In this document: positions 54,173-63,789 of the stretch, piece by piece
Position numbering within the stretch: the stretch's first letter is position 1
Layout of the letters: each line of letters begins with the position of its first letter
Assembly (NCBI GenBank): GCA_018195615.1
Contig: JAGTPG010000002.1
Coordinates: forward strand, 6,441,501 to 6,505,500
Source of the DNA: Streptomyces tuirus
Lineage (GTDB): Bacteria > Actinomycetota > Actinomycetes > Streptomycetales > Streptomycetaceae
Length of the DNA stretch: 64,000 nucleotides
Reading direction: 5' to 3'
Translations under genes and position numbers: made by a program
Notes under the pieces: model-generated
Databases searched by the model: none
What the model was told of the DNA's origin: nothing
Seen by the model: the letters and a program-made list of their open reading frames with translations, nothing else

Positions 54173-55579
54173 ATGTCGGTAGGCGAAGAGGTCCGCACGG
54201 AGCAGACCAAGCCGCAGCAGAGTCTCGGCACGGCGGCCGCGCGGAACCTGGCCACCACGACCAAGTCCGTGCCACAGATGCAGGAGATCAGCTCCCGCTG
54301 GCTGCTGCGCATGCTGCCCTGGGTCGACATCCAGGGTGGTACGTACCGGGTGAACCGGCGCCTGACGTTCGCGCTGGGCGACGGCCGGGTGACGTTCGTG
54401 AAGACCGGCGACCGCGTCGAGGTCATCCCCGCGGAGCTCGGCGAACTGCCGGCGCTGCGGTCGTACGAGGACGAGGAGGTGCTCTTCGAGATCGCCCGCC
54501 GCTGCGAGCAGCGGGAGATCCCGGCGGGCGAGGTGATCGCCTCGTTCGGCAGCCCCTCCGACGAGGTGTACCTGCTGGCCCACGGCAGGGTGGAGAAGGT
54601 CGGCACCGGCCCGTACGGGGACGACGAGTCGCTCGGCATCCTCGCCGACGGCTCCTACTTCGGCGACGACGCCCTGCTGAACGAGGACGCGATCTGGGAG
54701 TACACGGCGCGTGCGCTCACCGCGTGCACCGTGCTGGTGCTGTCCCGCCAGGAGTTCGCGCAGATCGCCGAGCGCTCGGAGACGCTGCGCGAGCACCTCC
54801 AGCAGCGCCGCTCGATCCCCGAGCAGCGCTCCAACAAGTACGGCGAGAAGGAGATCGACCTCTCCTCCGGCCACTCCGGAGAGCCGGACATCCCGCACAC
54901 GTTCGTCGACTACGAGGCCAGGCCCCGTGAGTACGAACTGAGCGTCGCCCAGACCGTGCTGCGCATCCACACGCGCGTGGCCGACCTCTACAACCAGCCC
55001 ATGAACCAGACCGAGCAGCAGATCCGGCTGACGGTCGAGGCGCTGAAGGAGCGCCAGGAGCACGAGCTCATCAACAACCGCGACTTCGGCCTCCTGCACA
55101 ACTGCGAGTACGACCAGCGGATCCAGCCGCACGACGGTGTGCCCAGCCCGGACGACATGGACGAGCTCCTCAGCAGGCGCCGCGGGACCAAACTGCTCCT
55201 CGCGCACCCGCGTGCGATCGCCGCGTTCGGCCGTGAGCTCAACAAGCGAGGGCTCGTCCCCGAGACCATCGACATGGCCGGCAACCGCATCCCCACCTGG
55301 CGCGGTGTGCCGATCTACCCGTGCAACAAGATCCCGGTGACGGAAGCCCGTACGACGTCGATCATCGCCATGCGTACCGGCGAGAGCGACCAGGGCGTCA
55401 TCGGTCTGCGGGCCTCCGGCATCCCGGACGAGATCGAGCCGAGCCTGTCGGTGCGCTTCATGGGCATCAACGAACAGGCCATCATCAAGTACCTGGTCAC
55501 GGCCTACTACTCGGCCGCGGTCCTGGTACCGGACGCGCTCGGCGTCCTGGAGAACGTCGAGATCGGCCGCTGGCGGTGA
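54173..55579 (+). CDS. family 2B encapsulin nanocompartment shell protein
   Basis: 468 residues. Residues ~1-65 form the N-terminal arm. A cyclic-nucleotide-binding-like insert spans ~100-210 (I-P-A-G-E-V-I-A-S-F-G and G-S-Y-F-G-D-D-A-L-L). The HK97-type shell fold resumes to the C-terminus (R-P-R-E-Y-E-L, N-R-D-F-G-L-L-H-N, P-C-N-K-I-P-V, Y-Y-S-A-A-V-L-V-P-D-A). This domain order defines family 2B. In the phosphate cassette F-G-D-D-A-L-L, the Arg expected a few residues later is replaced by Ile/Trp, so the ligand may not be cAMP. ATG 54173 with GGGAGGG upstream. The cargo gene follows 110 bases later. Confidence 0.9.
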   Translation: MSVGEEVRTEQTKPQQSLGTAAARNLATTTKSVPQMQEISSRWLLRMLPWVDIQGGTYRVNRRLTFALGDGRVTFVKTGDRVEVIPAELGELPALRSYEDEEVLFEIARRCEQREIPAGEVIASFGSPSDEVYLLAHGRVEKVGTGPYGDDESLGILADGSYFGDDALLNEDAIWEYTARALTACTVLVLSRQEFAQIAERSETLREHLQQRRSIPEQRSNKYGEKEIDLSSGHSGEPDIPHTFVDYEARPREYELSVAQTVLRIHTRVADLYNQPMNQTEQQIRLTVEALKERQEHELINNRDFGLLHNCEYDQRIQPHDGVPSPDDMDELLSRRRGTKLLLAHPRAIAAFGRELNKRGLVPETIDMAGNRIPTWRGVPIYPCNKIPVTEARTTSIIAMRTGESDQGVIGLRASGIPDEIEPSLSVRFMGINEQAIIKYLVTAYYSAAVLVPDALGVLENVEIGRWR

Positions 55580-55603
55580 CGCTTCCGGTACGTCGGCCGT
55601 GTC

Positions 55604-55621
55604 CCCGCCCGCAGGGGCGGG
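55604..55621 (+). terminator. hairpin between encapsulin and cargo genes
   Basis: 7-bp stem CCCGCCC/GGGCGGG with a GCAG loop, 24 bases after the shell gene stop. It may reduce read-through so that shell exceeds cargo. Confidence 0.55.
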
Positions 55622-55689
55622 TACACCCTCGGGTACACGCCCAGCGGCAGCGGAAGCGCCACCGTCCGCTCATCCTCCGAGGCGGTCCC

Positions 55690-56859
55690 ATGGGTGAGTC
55701 CCTCACGGAGTCCAGGACGGAGCCGACGCTGCCCGCACCCGGTGGGCAGCCCGGTGTCGAGCCCCGGCGTGCGGCCGGGGCGCCGGAAAGGCAGGGGCCC
55801 ATCGGAACACAGAGGGACGGCCGGCCGGGACCGGCCGAGGGGCACGAGGCGGTCATGCTCCTGAACCGGGCCCGGGCGGAGGTCGACCCGGTGCTGCGGG
55901 CCGCGCTGGACTCTCTGCCGGGGCCGCTGCGCCGGATCGCGCTCTACCACTTCGGCTGGGAGCAGGCGGACGGCACCCCGGCCGAGGGCGGCTCGGGCAA
56001 GGCGATTCGGCCCGCGCTCGTCCTCGCCGCGGCAGCCGCCCGCGGCGGACCCGAGGCACGGGCGGGGGCGGTCCGGGCGGCCGCCGCGGTGGAGCTGGTG
56101 CACAACTTCACGCTGCTGCACGACGACGTGATGGACCGGGACACCACCCGCCGGCACCGGCCCACCGCATGGACGGTGTTCGGCGACGCCGACGCGATCC
56201 TCGCCGGGGACACCCTCCAGGCGCTGGCCCTGCGGTTGCTCGCGCAGGACCCGCATCCGGCGGCCACCGCGGCTGCCGCTCGGCTCGCGGACTGTGTGGT
56301 CGAACTGTGCGCGGGGCAGCACGCGGACACGGCCCTGGAGCGGCGCGGTCCCACCGAGGTCACGCTCGACGAGGTGCTCGCCATGGCGGAGGCCAAGACG
56401 GGGGCACTGCTCGGCAGCGCCTGCGCGATCGGCGGGCTCTACGCGGGCGCCGGGGACGCGGAGGTGGCGGCGCTCGACGCGTTCGGCCGGGAGGCCGGGC
56501 TCGCCTTCCAGCTCATCGACGACGTCATCGGCATATGGGGCGACCCGCGCCGCACCGGCAAGCCCGTCGGTGCGGACCTGGCCGCCCGCAAGAAGTCCCT
56601 CCCGGTCGTGGCGGCCTTCGCGTCCGGCACGCCGGCGGCGGCCGAACTCGCCGAACTGTACGCGCGACCCAGCGAGAAGGAGGACCTGGAGCACCTCGCC
56701 CTGACCGTGGAGCGCGCGGGAGGCCGTGACTGGGCCCAGAGCCAGGCGGCCGACCGGATGGCCGGGGCGATGCAGCAACTGGCGCGCGCGGTGCCGGACC
56801 CGGAGGCGGCGGGCGGTCTGCTGGCACTCGCCGAGTTCGTGACGCGGCGCAGCAGTTGA
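55690..56859 (+). CDS. encapsulin cargo: polyprenyl diphosphate synthase with disordered N-terminal extension
   Basis: 389 residues. Residues ~55-385 are a trans-isoprenyl diphosphate synthase with D145-D-V-M-D and Q-L-I-D277-D-V-I-G-I-W-G-D as the two Asp-rich motifs and G-S-G-K-A-I-R-P as the IPP-binding loop. Residue -5 to the first motif is Phe and -4 is Thr; the chain length is not assigned. Residues 1-55 are Pro/Gly/Glu/Arg-rich without secondary structure, the form of cargo-loading segment described for family 2 encapsulins. ATG 55690, GAGG nearby. No terpene cyclase gene is adjacent. Confidence 0.9.
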   Translation: MGESLTESRTEPTLPAPGGQPGVEPRRAAGAPERQGPIGTQRDGRPGPAEGHEAVMLLNRARAEVDPVLRAALDSLPGPLRRIALYHFGWEQADGTPAEGGSGKAIRPALVLAAAAARGGPEARAGAVRAAAAVELVHNFTLLHDDVMDRDTTRRHRPTAWTVFGDADAILAGDTLQALALRLLAQDPHPAATAAAARLADCVVELCAGQHADTALERRGPTEVTLDEVLAMAEAKTGALLGSACAIGGLYAGAGDAEVAALDAFGREAGLAFQLIDDVIGIWGDPRRTGKPVGADLAARKKSLPVVAAFASGTPAAAELAELYARPSEKEDLEHLALTVERAGGRDWAQSQAADRMAGAMQQLARAVPDPEAAGGLLALAEFVTRRSS

Positions 56860-56949
56860 CGCCGACAACCCTTCGGGCGACCGAAGGACAGGCCCCGGAG
56901 AGTCCGGGCGGTGCGGCTCCTGACCCCGCACGGCCCGGGCCTCCGGCCA

Positions 56950-56988
56950 GGCGGGTCCCGCACTGCCCCACGGTGTGCGGGGCCCGCC
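56950..56988 (+). terminator. terminator after the encapsulin cargo gene
   Basis: 14-bp stem (56950-56963 with 56975-56988, one G:T pair) and an 11-base loop, ~90 bases after the stop. It closes the encapsulin unit. Confidence 0.75.
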
Positions 56989-57151
56989 CCACGGTCGTAC
57001 CAACTGCGCGAATCCGTCCGTACGGTCGTCCCAGGACCCACACTTTGGGCAACTGTTCGATGAAATCCCGCCAAGCTGCCGACCCGCTCTCCGGCACAGC
57101 TCCCGACAGCCCTACGATCAACGCCCGTCGGGACGAGCGAAGGGGCGGGAC

Positions 57152-57763
57152 ATGGGTGTGTCGATCCGGACGGCGGGTGAGGGGGACCGGGAGCTGATCG
57201 TCCGGCTTCTGGACGAGGCGTTCCAGGACGACCCTGTCAGCGGCTGGGTCTTCCCCGGTGCCGAGGACCGCCGTTCCCACCACCCCGGACTCATGGCCGC
57301 CTTCACCGACATCGTGCTCGAGGCCGGGCGTATCGACGTCACCGAGGACGGCTCGGCCTGTGCGCTGTGGATGTCCGTGCCGGCCGACGACCACGACGGC
57401 GACGCCGAGGACGACGGTCCGGCGCAGGTGCGGCAGGCCGTCGACCCGGACAACGAGCGCATCGAGCAGATCGGCCGGCTGACAGCGGCCATCCACCCCT
57501 CCGGGCGGGCCCACGAGTACCTGTGGATGATCGGCGTGGCCCCGGGCCGCCAGGGGGAGGGCCTCGGTACCGCGCTCATCGAGTCGGTCCTCCACCGCTG
57601 CGACCGCGAAGGGCTGCCCGCCTACCTGGAGGCGAGCAACGCCCGCAGCCGCAAGCTGTACGAGCGCCTGGGCTTCGAGCCGAGCGGCCCCGTCCTCGAC
57701 CTCCCGGAGGGCGGCCCGGCCATGTGGCCGATGTGGCGCGAGCCCCGCGCCCACAAGGCCTAG
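57152..57763 (+). CDS. GNAT-family N-acetyltransferase
   Basis: 203 residues with V-A-P-G-R-Q-G-E-G-L-G-T-A-L (acetyl-CoA loop) and S-R-K-L-Y-E-R-L-G-F. An acidic insert D-D-H-D-G-D-A-E-D-D lies near residue 85. ATG 57152 with AGGGGCGGG upstream. It sits just after the encapsulin operon but behind a terminator, so a functional link is uncertain. Substrate unknown. Confidence 0.87.
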   Translation: MGVSIRTAGEGDRELIVRLLDEAFQDDPVSGWVFPGAEDRRSHHPGLMAAFTDIVLEAGRIDVTEDGSACALWMSVPADDHDGDAEDDGPAQVRQAVDPDNERIEQIGRLTAAIHPSGRAHEYLWMIGVAPGRQGEGLGTALIESVLHRCDREGLPAYLEASNARSRKLYERLGFEPSGPVLDLPEGGPAMWPMWREPRAHKA

Positions 57764-57854
57764 GTGCATTGACCCGGAGCGACGCGACGCCCGGCACGGC
57801 GAGAGCACGCACCGAACGCCGCTCCTTCCTCCGCGGAGATCCATCAGAAGCCAC

Positions 57855-58469
57855 CTAATCCGCCCCGGCCGCTGCTTCCCCGTTCTCCGGCAGTACCGTC
57901 GCCACGATCCGCTCCACCAGTCCGTCCGGCACGCCCACCCCGGGGAGCACGCCCTCCAGGACGCCCGGCAGCGTCAGGTGTTCCAGGAGCAGCCCGAGCA
58001 TGGCGAGATACAGCACGGCGACGGACTCGTCGCCGCCGGGCAGCCCGGCGGTCCGGTGGAACTCCATGGCCTCCTCCAGGTCGCCGCGCACCGACTTGGT
58101 GTAGGAGGCGAGCAACTCGGGGCGCCGGGTGGCCTCCAGGCGCAGCTCCATGAGGGCCAGATAGCCCGTGCGGTCGCGGGTCGCGCGGGCCATGAGGTCG
58201 TCCATGAAGGCCGTCACCAGTGAGCGGTCCTTGGGCCGGGTCATCAGCTCGGCGACGACGTCGGGATCCGGCGCGAGCCGTACGTGCAGGCGGGTGTCGA
58301 TCTGGCCCAGCAGGTCGGCTCGCCCGGTGAAGTAGTTGGAGGCGGTGCCCACGGGCACGCCGGCCTCCGCGTCCACCGCTCGGAATGTCAGCCCACGCGC
58401 CCCCTCGCGCGCGAGCACCTCGACGGCGGCGTCGACGAGCGCGGCCCGGCGCCCGGGGTTGCTGACCAT
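57855..58469 (-). CDS. TetR-family regulator
   Basis: 204 residues. HTH segment T-F-R-A-V-D-A-E-A-G-V-P-V-G-T-A-S-N-Y-F. The C-terminal domain is of the TetR_C type with R-T-G-Y-L-A-L-M-E-L-R-L-E-A. Divergent from the RibD-like reductase gene across 110 bases that include a perfect 6-2-6 palindrome (58537-58550). Repression of the reductase and of itself is the simplest reading. Confidence 0.88.
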   Translation of the reverse strand: MVSNPGRRAALVDAAVEVLAREGARGLTFRAVDAEAGVPVGTASNYFTGRADLLGQIDTRLHVRLAPDPDVVAELMTRPKDRSLVTAFMDDLMARATRDRTGYLALMELRLEATRRPELLASYTKSVRGDLEEAMEFHRTAGLPGGDESVAVLYLAMLGLLLEHLTLPGVLEGVLPGVGVPDGLVERIVATVLPENGEAAAGAD

Positions 58470-58536
58470 GCGGAGTCCCTTCTCTCACTTTCGACGGCTC
58501 ATGGTTATCCCTTGCAACCACTACAGCAAGAGTACT

Positions 58537-58550
58537 ACAACTGAAGTTGT
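58537..58550. promoter_or_regulatory. palindromic operator, TetR/RibD-like intergenic region
   Basis: ACAACT-GA-AGTTGT, perfect dyad, 29 bases before the reductase start (TTG 58580) and 67 bases before the TetR start. Confidence 0.65.
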
Positions 58551-58579
58551 TACAGGGCAGCCTACGAAAAGAGACCGGC

Positions 58580-59164
58580 TTGCGAAAGCTCACGTACTTC
58601 ATCGCCTGTTCCATCGACGGCTTCATCGGGGACCCGGGCGGCGACGCGTCGTCGATGCTCCCCCTCGTCGACGAGGAGTTCTTCGCCTTCCTGAAGACCG
58701 AGTACCCGGAGACCCTGCCGACCCAGGGCCGCCGCGCCCTCGGCCTCGACGACCTGCCGAACAAGCGGTTCGACACGGTCATCCAGGGCCGCGGCAGCTA
58801 CGACCTCGCCCTGAAGGAGGGCAACACCAGCCCCTACGCCCATCTGCGCGAGTACGTCGCCTCCCGAACGCTCAAGGAGTCGCCCGACCCGAACGTCGAG
58901 ATCATCGCGGACGACCTGGTCGGCAAGGTCCGCGAACTGAAGGCCGAAGAAGGCGAGTTCGGCATCTACCTCTGCGGCGGCTCGCAGATCGCGGGCGAAC
59001 TGCTCGACGAGATCGACGAGCTCGTCATCAAGACCTACCCGCTCGTGTACGGCACGGGCATGCCGATGTTCGGCTCCGGATTCGCGATCTCGGAGTTCTC
59101 CCTGGAGTCGGTGCGGACGTTCGGCAACGGGGCGCTGGTGCGTACGTACAGCAGGGAGCGCTGA
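58580..59164 (+). CDS. dihydrofolate reductase/RibD C-terminal family protein
   Basis: About 194 residues from TTG 58580 (M-R-K-L-T-Y-F-I-A-C-S-I-D-G-F-I-G); TTG 58547 is a longer option. Motifs I-Y-L-C-G-G-S-Q-I-A-G-E-L and Y-P-L-V-Y-G-T-G-M-P-M-F belong to the YwjB/RibD-C NADPH-binding fold. Such stand-alone proteins are putative reductases; substrate unknown. Likely controlled by the divergent TetR. Confidence 0.85.
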   Translation: MRKLTYFIACSIDGFIGDPGGDASSMLPLVDEEFFAFLKTEYPETLPTQGRRALGLDDLPNKRFDTVIQGRGSYDLALKEGNTSPYAHLREYVASRTLKESPDPNVEIIADDLVGKVRELKAEEGEFGIYLCGGSQIAGELLDEIDELVIKTYPLVYGTGMPMFGSGFAISEFSLESVRTFGNGALVRTYSRER

Positions 59165-59190
59165 GCCCCCGGCCGTTCTACTCTGAGGAC

Positions 59191-59766
59191 ATGGGCAGCG
59201 AAGAACACGTCTGTCCGACGTGCGGACAGCCAGTGGAAACAGTCGTCCGGCGCCACAAGACGCTGGGCGCATGGGTCCCGCTGTGGGTGGCGGGCCCCTG
59301 CCGCAACCCCGAGTGCACGGCCTGCGAGGCCGAGGGCGCGGAGAGCGGCCACGCCGGTGAGGAAAGGCGGCCCGCGGAGCACACCCGGCCCGCCGAGACC
59401 ACCGCCCCACGTGCGACGACCCCGTCCGAAGAGGCCCCGCGGAAACCGTCGCGAAAGAACCCTGAGCCACGTGTCGAGAATCCCGGCCCGGCTCCGACGT
59501 CCCTTGTGAAGAGCCGCCCACCAGGGCGGTGCGAGCCGAAGGAGCGGACTGATGAAGTACCTGGTCATGGTGCAGGGCACGCAGGCGGACTACGAAGCGA
59601 TGCGCGGCAAGGCGTCGGCGACCTCCCCCGCCTGGAGCGAGGAGGAGCTGCAGGCCATGTTCGCCTACATGGGCGCCATCAACGACGATCTCTCCGAGAC
59701 CGGCGAGCTCGTCGACGGGCAGGGCCTGGCCGAGCCGGCGCAGACCCGGCACGTCACCCTCGGTGA
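59191..59766 (+). CDS. putative small zinc-ribbon protein (3' end uncertain)
   Basis: ATG 59191. The first 45 residues look real: C8-P-T-C11 and C37-R-N-P-E-C42-T-A-C45, a possible zinc ribbon around G-A-W-V-P-L-W. The rest is Glu/Pro/Thr/Arg-rich and runs ~215 bases into the YciI gene in another frame. The natural end is probably earlier, perhaps masked by another missing base (a TGA lies one frame away at 59549). Treat only the N-terminal part as supported. Confidence 0.4.
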   Translation: MGSEEHVCPTCGQPVETVVRRHKTLGAWVPLWVAGPCRNPECTACEAEGAESGHAGEERRPAEHTRPAETTAPRATTPSEEAPRKPSRKNPEPRVENPGPAPTSLVKSRPPGRCEPKERTDEVPGHGAGHAGGLRSDARQGVGDLPRLERGGAAGHVRLHGRHQRRSLRDRRARRRAGPGRAGADPARHPR

Positions 59767-59965
59767 CGACGGCAAGGCCGTGATCACCGACGGACCGTAC
59801 GGCGAGACCAAGGAGCTGCTGGCCGGCTACTGGGTCCTGGAGTGCGAGAGCCTGGAACGGGTGACGGAGATCGCCGACCGGGTCGCCCGCTGCCCCCAGC
59901 CGGCCGGCGCCCCTGACTACCCGGTCGTGATCCGTCCGATCATGGACGGCTCCGGGGACATCTGA
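59552..59965 (+). CDS. YciI/DGPF-domain protein, ECF42 partner
   Basis: 137 residues starting M-K-Y-L-V-M-V-Q-G with the signature I-T-D-G-P-Y-G-E-T-K-E and G-Y-W-V-L-E-C. DGPF/YciI proteins are the constant neighbours of ECF42 sigma factors. The sigma factor gene starts 28 bases downstream, so they form one operon. Biochemical role unproven; the YCII fold has a conserved His/Asp pair in other members. Confidence 0.9.
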   Translation: MKYLVMVQGTQADYEAMRGKASATSPAWSEEELQAMFAYMGAINDDLSETGELVDGQGLAEPAQTRHVTLGDDGKAVITDGPYGETKELLAGYWVLECESLERVTEIADRVARCPQPAGAPDYPVVIRPIMDGSGDI

Positions 59966-59993
59966 GAGCCGGCCGACGCCGACGGACGCGCCG

Positions 59994-61214
<1,221 letters not shown>

Positions 61215-61224
61215 CGTGTAAGGC

Positions 61225-61455
61225 ATGGGCATGACGGGGGAGCAGCGGCGCAGGGTGTGGCGCTGGGCGGTGATCGCGTGGGCGCTGGTCGTGGCCGTCG
61301 CCGGCGGCCTGACCCTCTGGGCGCAGGACTCGATGGAGCCTCAGGGACCGTACGTCTGGGAGCAGACAGAACCCGACGAGACACCTGACCTGCCGCCCTG
61401 CCCGACGCCAGAGCACGGCGGAGCCGTTCTGTGCGCGTACGCCGAAGCGGACTAG
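61225..61455 (+). CDS. small membrane-anchored hypothetical protein
   Basis: 76 residues. One hydrophobic helix (about residues 12-32) after a basic start, then an acidic, Pro-rich outer segment with two Cys (P-P-C-P-T-P and L-C-A-Y). ATG 61225 or 61231. It follows the ECF42 gene by ten bases and overlaps the end of the convergent VOC gene by four. Not recognised. Confidence 0.6.
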   Translation: MGMTGEQRRRVWRWAVIAWALVVAVAGGLTLWAQDSMEPQGPYVWEQTEPDETPDLPPCPTPEHGGAVLCAYAEAD

Positions 61456-62186
61456 CCGCGCAGCCCGCCCGTCTCCGGATCCCGGGTCGTCAGGCAATAC
61501 GTGCCGCCCGCCGGATCCCGCATCACCGTCCAGCCCGAGAAGCCGGCCACGAACGAGGCTCCGAGCTCCTCGTGCCACGCCCGGGTCGCCGCGACGTCCG
61601 CGCAGGCGAGGTCGAGGTGGGCGGAGGCCGGGCGTTCCTCACCGAGGCGTTGCAGAAGCAGGCGGACCGGCAGCCCGGGCGCCGGCTCGACCACGTGGAA
61701 CTCCGGCAGCGCACCGGGCCGCGAGTGCCAGCCGTCCAGCAGCCCGCTCCAGAAGGCGACTTCGGCGTCGTACGCCGACGGCGGGACGTCCACGCACACC
61801 TGGTCCAGCCGGCTGCCCCGCACCACATCCGGACGCGACGACTGCCCCCGCCAGGGATCCGCGCAGAACTGCTGACCGCCGGGCGACCGCAGCACGACGA
61901 GCGATCCGAGGTCCAGCACGACGCTCGCGCCGAGCCGCACCGCCGAGCCGGCGAACTCCGCCACGTCGTCCACGCAGAAGTCCAGGTGCGCGCCGCCGGT
62001 CCCGGACCGCACCGCCTGGGCCTTCACGCAGGGGTCGGCGCCCTCGGGGAGCAGGGTGACGAACTCGGAGAATTCCCCGCGGAGTTCGGAGAGGCGGGTG
62101 CCCGTGACCGCCGTCCAGAAGTCACAGGCGGCACCGAAGCCCTCGCGGGGCCGGTCGACGAAGGCGTAGGACCAGCGGATTCTCAT
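61452..62186 (-). CDS. VOC-family (glyoxalase-like) two-domain protein
   Basis: 244 residues made of two glyoxalase-type halves (about 1-115 and 120-240), each with the H-L-D-F/L-x-V/A-D pattern (G-A-H-L-D-F-C-V-D-D, S-A-H-L-D-L-A-C-A-D) and a C-terminal D-P-x-G. ATG 62186 (M-R-I-R-W-S-Y-A-F). Members include dioxygenases, glyoxalases and resistance proteins; the function here is open. Confidence 0.85.
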   Translation of the reverse strand: MRIRWSYAFVDRPREGFGAACDFWTAVTGTRLSELRGEFSEFVTLLPEGADPCVKAQAVRSGTGGAHLDFCVDDVAEFAGSAVRLGASVVLDLGSLVVLRSPGGQQFCADPWRGQSSRPDVVRGSRLDQVCVDVPPSAYDAEVAFWSGLLDGWHSRPGALPEFHVVEPAPGLPVRLLLQRLGEERPASAHLDLACADVAATRAWHEELGASFVAGFSGWTVMRDPAGGTYCLTTRDPETGGLRG

Positions 62187-62290
62187 GCACGCGATCGTAG
62201 AGGGACCCGTCACGGCCACCTGCGTGAACCTTGACCAGCCTTTGCCTCTCCGTTCCCCGCCTATTGGCCTGCGCTTGTTTGCATTCAGGA

Positions 62291-63445
62291 ATGGACCACA
62301 TCACGTTCCTCGTGGCGGTCGTCATCGTCACGGCACTCGCCTTCGACTTCACCAACGGGTTCCACGACACGGCGAACGCGATGGCCACGTCCATCGCCAC
62401 CGGCGCGCTCGCACCCCGTACGGCGGTCCTGATCAGCGGTGTTCTCAACGTCGCCGGTGCCTTTCTGTCCACCGAGGTCGCCAAGACCATCTCGGGCGGC
62501 ATCGTGGACGACACCCTCGTCAGCCCGGGGATGATCTTCGCGGGCCTGGTGGGGGCGATCCTGTGGAATTTGCTGACCTGGCTCGTCGGACTGCCGTCGA
62601 GTTCCTCGCACGCCCTGTTCGGCGGGCTGATCGGGGCGGTGTGGGTCGGCGCGGGCAGCGGCGGCGTCAACTTCGACAAGGTCGTCGAGAAGGTGCTGGT
62701 GCCGGCGGTGGTCTCGCCGGTCGTGGCCGGTGTCGCCGCGCTGCTCGCCACCTACCTCGCCTACCGGCTCACCGACCGCGCCCGCAAGGACTCCGTCACC
62801 AAGGGCTTCCGCATCGGCCAGATCGCCTCCGCCTCACTCGTCTCCCTCGCCCACGGCACCAACGACGCCCAGAAGACCATGGGCGTCATCACCCTCACCC
62901 TCATCTCGGCCGGCGCCCTCGGCCACGACGCCGGACCGCCCCTGTGGGTCATCGCGTCCGCGGGACTGGCCATCGGCCTCGGTACGTACCTCGGCGGCTG
63001 GCGGATCATCCGCACCATGGGCAAGGGCCTCACGGAGATCCAGTCCCCGCAGGGCTTCGCCGCCGAGACCGCCTCCACCACCGTCATCCTGACCTCCGCG
63101 CACCTCGGCTTCGCCCTGTCCACCACCCAGGTCGCCTCGGGCAGCATCCTCGGCGCGGGCCTCGGCCGCAGGCTCGCGGAGGTCCGCTGGGGCGTCGCGG
63201 GCCGGATGGCGGTCGCCTGGCTGGTGACGCTGCCCGCCGCCGCGCTGGTCGGCGGCCTGGCCGCGAGCGTCGTGCAGAGCGGCGGCGACCTCGGTACGGC
63301 GGTCGTCGCCCTGGTCGGCGCGGCCCTCGCCGCAGGCATCGTGGCCGTCTCCCGCCGCAACCCGGTGCACGCGCACAACGTCAACGACGCACACAAGGTC
63401 ACCGTACGCACCGAGCCGCCGGCCAAGGTCGGCGCGGCCGCCTGA
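62291..63445 (+). CDS. pit: low-affinity inorganic phosphate transporter, PiT family
   Basis: 384 residues with ten or so membrane helices. Both PiT signature repeats are present: F-D-F-T-N-G-F-H-D-T-A-N-A-M-A and L-A-H-G-T-N-D-A-Q-K-T-M-G, plus G-L-P-S-S-S-S-H-A-L and the second-half T-S-A-H-L-G-F-A-L-S-T-T-Q. ATG 62291 (M-D-H-I-T-F). Imports metal-phosphate with protons. The small protein gene 16 bases downstream is its usual partner. No PHO-box search was possible. Confidence 0.93.
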   Translation: MDHITFLVAVVIVTALAFDFTNGFHDTANAMATSIATGALAPRTAVLISGVLNVAGAFLSTEVAKTISGGIVDDTLVSPGMIFAGLVGAILWNLLTWLVGLPSSSSHALFGGLIGAVWVGAGSGGVNFDKVVEKVLVPAVVSPVVAGVAALLATYLAYRLTDRARKDSVTKGFRIGQIASASLVSLAHGTNDAQKTMGVITLTLISAGALGHDAGPPLWVIASAGLAIGLGTYLGGWRIIRTMGKGLTEIQSPQGFAAETASTTVILTSAHLGFALSTTQVASGSILGAGLGRRLAEVRWGVAGRMAVAWLVTLPAAALVGGLAASVVQSGGDLGTAVVALVGAALAAGIVAVSRRNPVHAHNVNDAHKVTVRTEPPAKVGAAA

Positions 63446-63461
63446 ACGACGGGGAGTCGAC

Positions 63462-63722
63462 ATGCATCTGGACTGGACCGCACTCGGCCAGGTCACCGCG
63501 GTGAGCATCGGCGTCACCGTCGCCGTGGTCGTCGTCTTCGCGCTCGGCGTCCTCGGCCTCGCCCGACTGGAGGCCGCCCGCGAACACGGGGACGGCACCT
63601 CCGCCCGCGAACCCCGGGGCGGCGCCCCCGCCCTCGCCCTCACCCAGGCCGCCCTGTGCTTCCTCGCCTGCGCGGCCGTCGTGGCGTACGGGATCTATCT
63701 GATCGTGCCTCAGTTCCACTGA
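63462..63722 (+). CDS. small two-helix membrane protein, pit partner
   Basis: 86 residues, two hydrophobic segments (about 8-34 and 60-80) separated by a charged Gly/Arg loop. It recurs directly downstream of pit in Streptomyces, as I recall. Function unknown; probably co-transcribed with pit. Followed by a strong terminator. Confidence 0.75.
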   Translation: MHLDWTALGQVTAVSIGVTVAVVVVFALGVLGLARLEAAREHGDGTSAREPRGGAPALALTQAALCFLACAAVVAYGIYLIVPQFH

Positions 63723-63736
63723 CCGTTACGCACGAC

Positions 63737-63774
63737 GGAGGGGCCCGACCGGGACTGCCCGGCCGGGCCCCTCC
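63737..63774. terminator. bidirectional terminator between pit unit and sodN
   Basis: 11-bp stem GGAGGGGCCCG/CGGGCCCCTCC extended by five more pairs past one mismatch, 4-base loop. Lies between convergent genes ending at 63722 and 63790. Confidence 0.9.
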
Positions 63775-63789
63775 GGGTGCCCAGGGACT

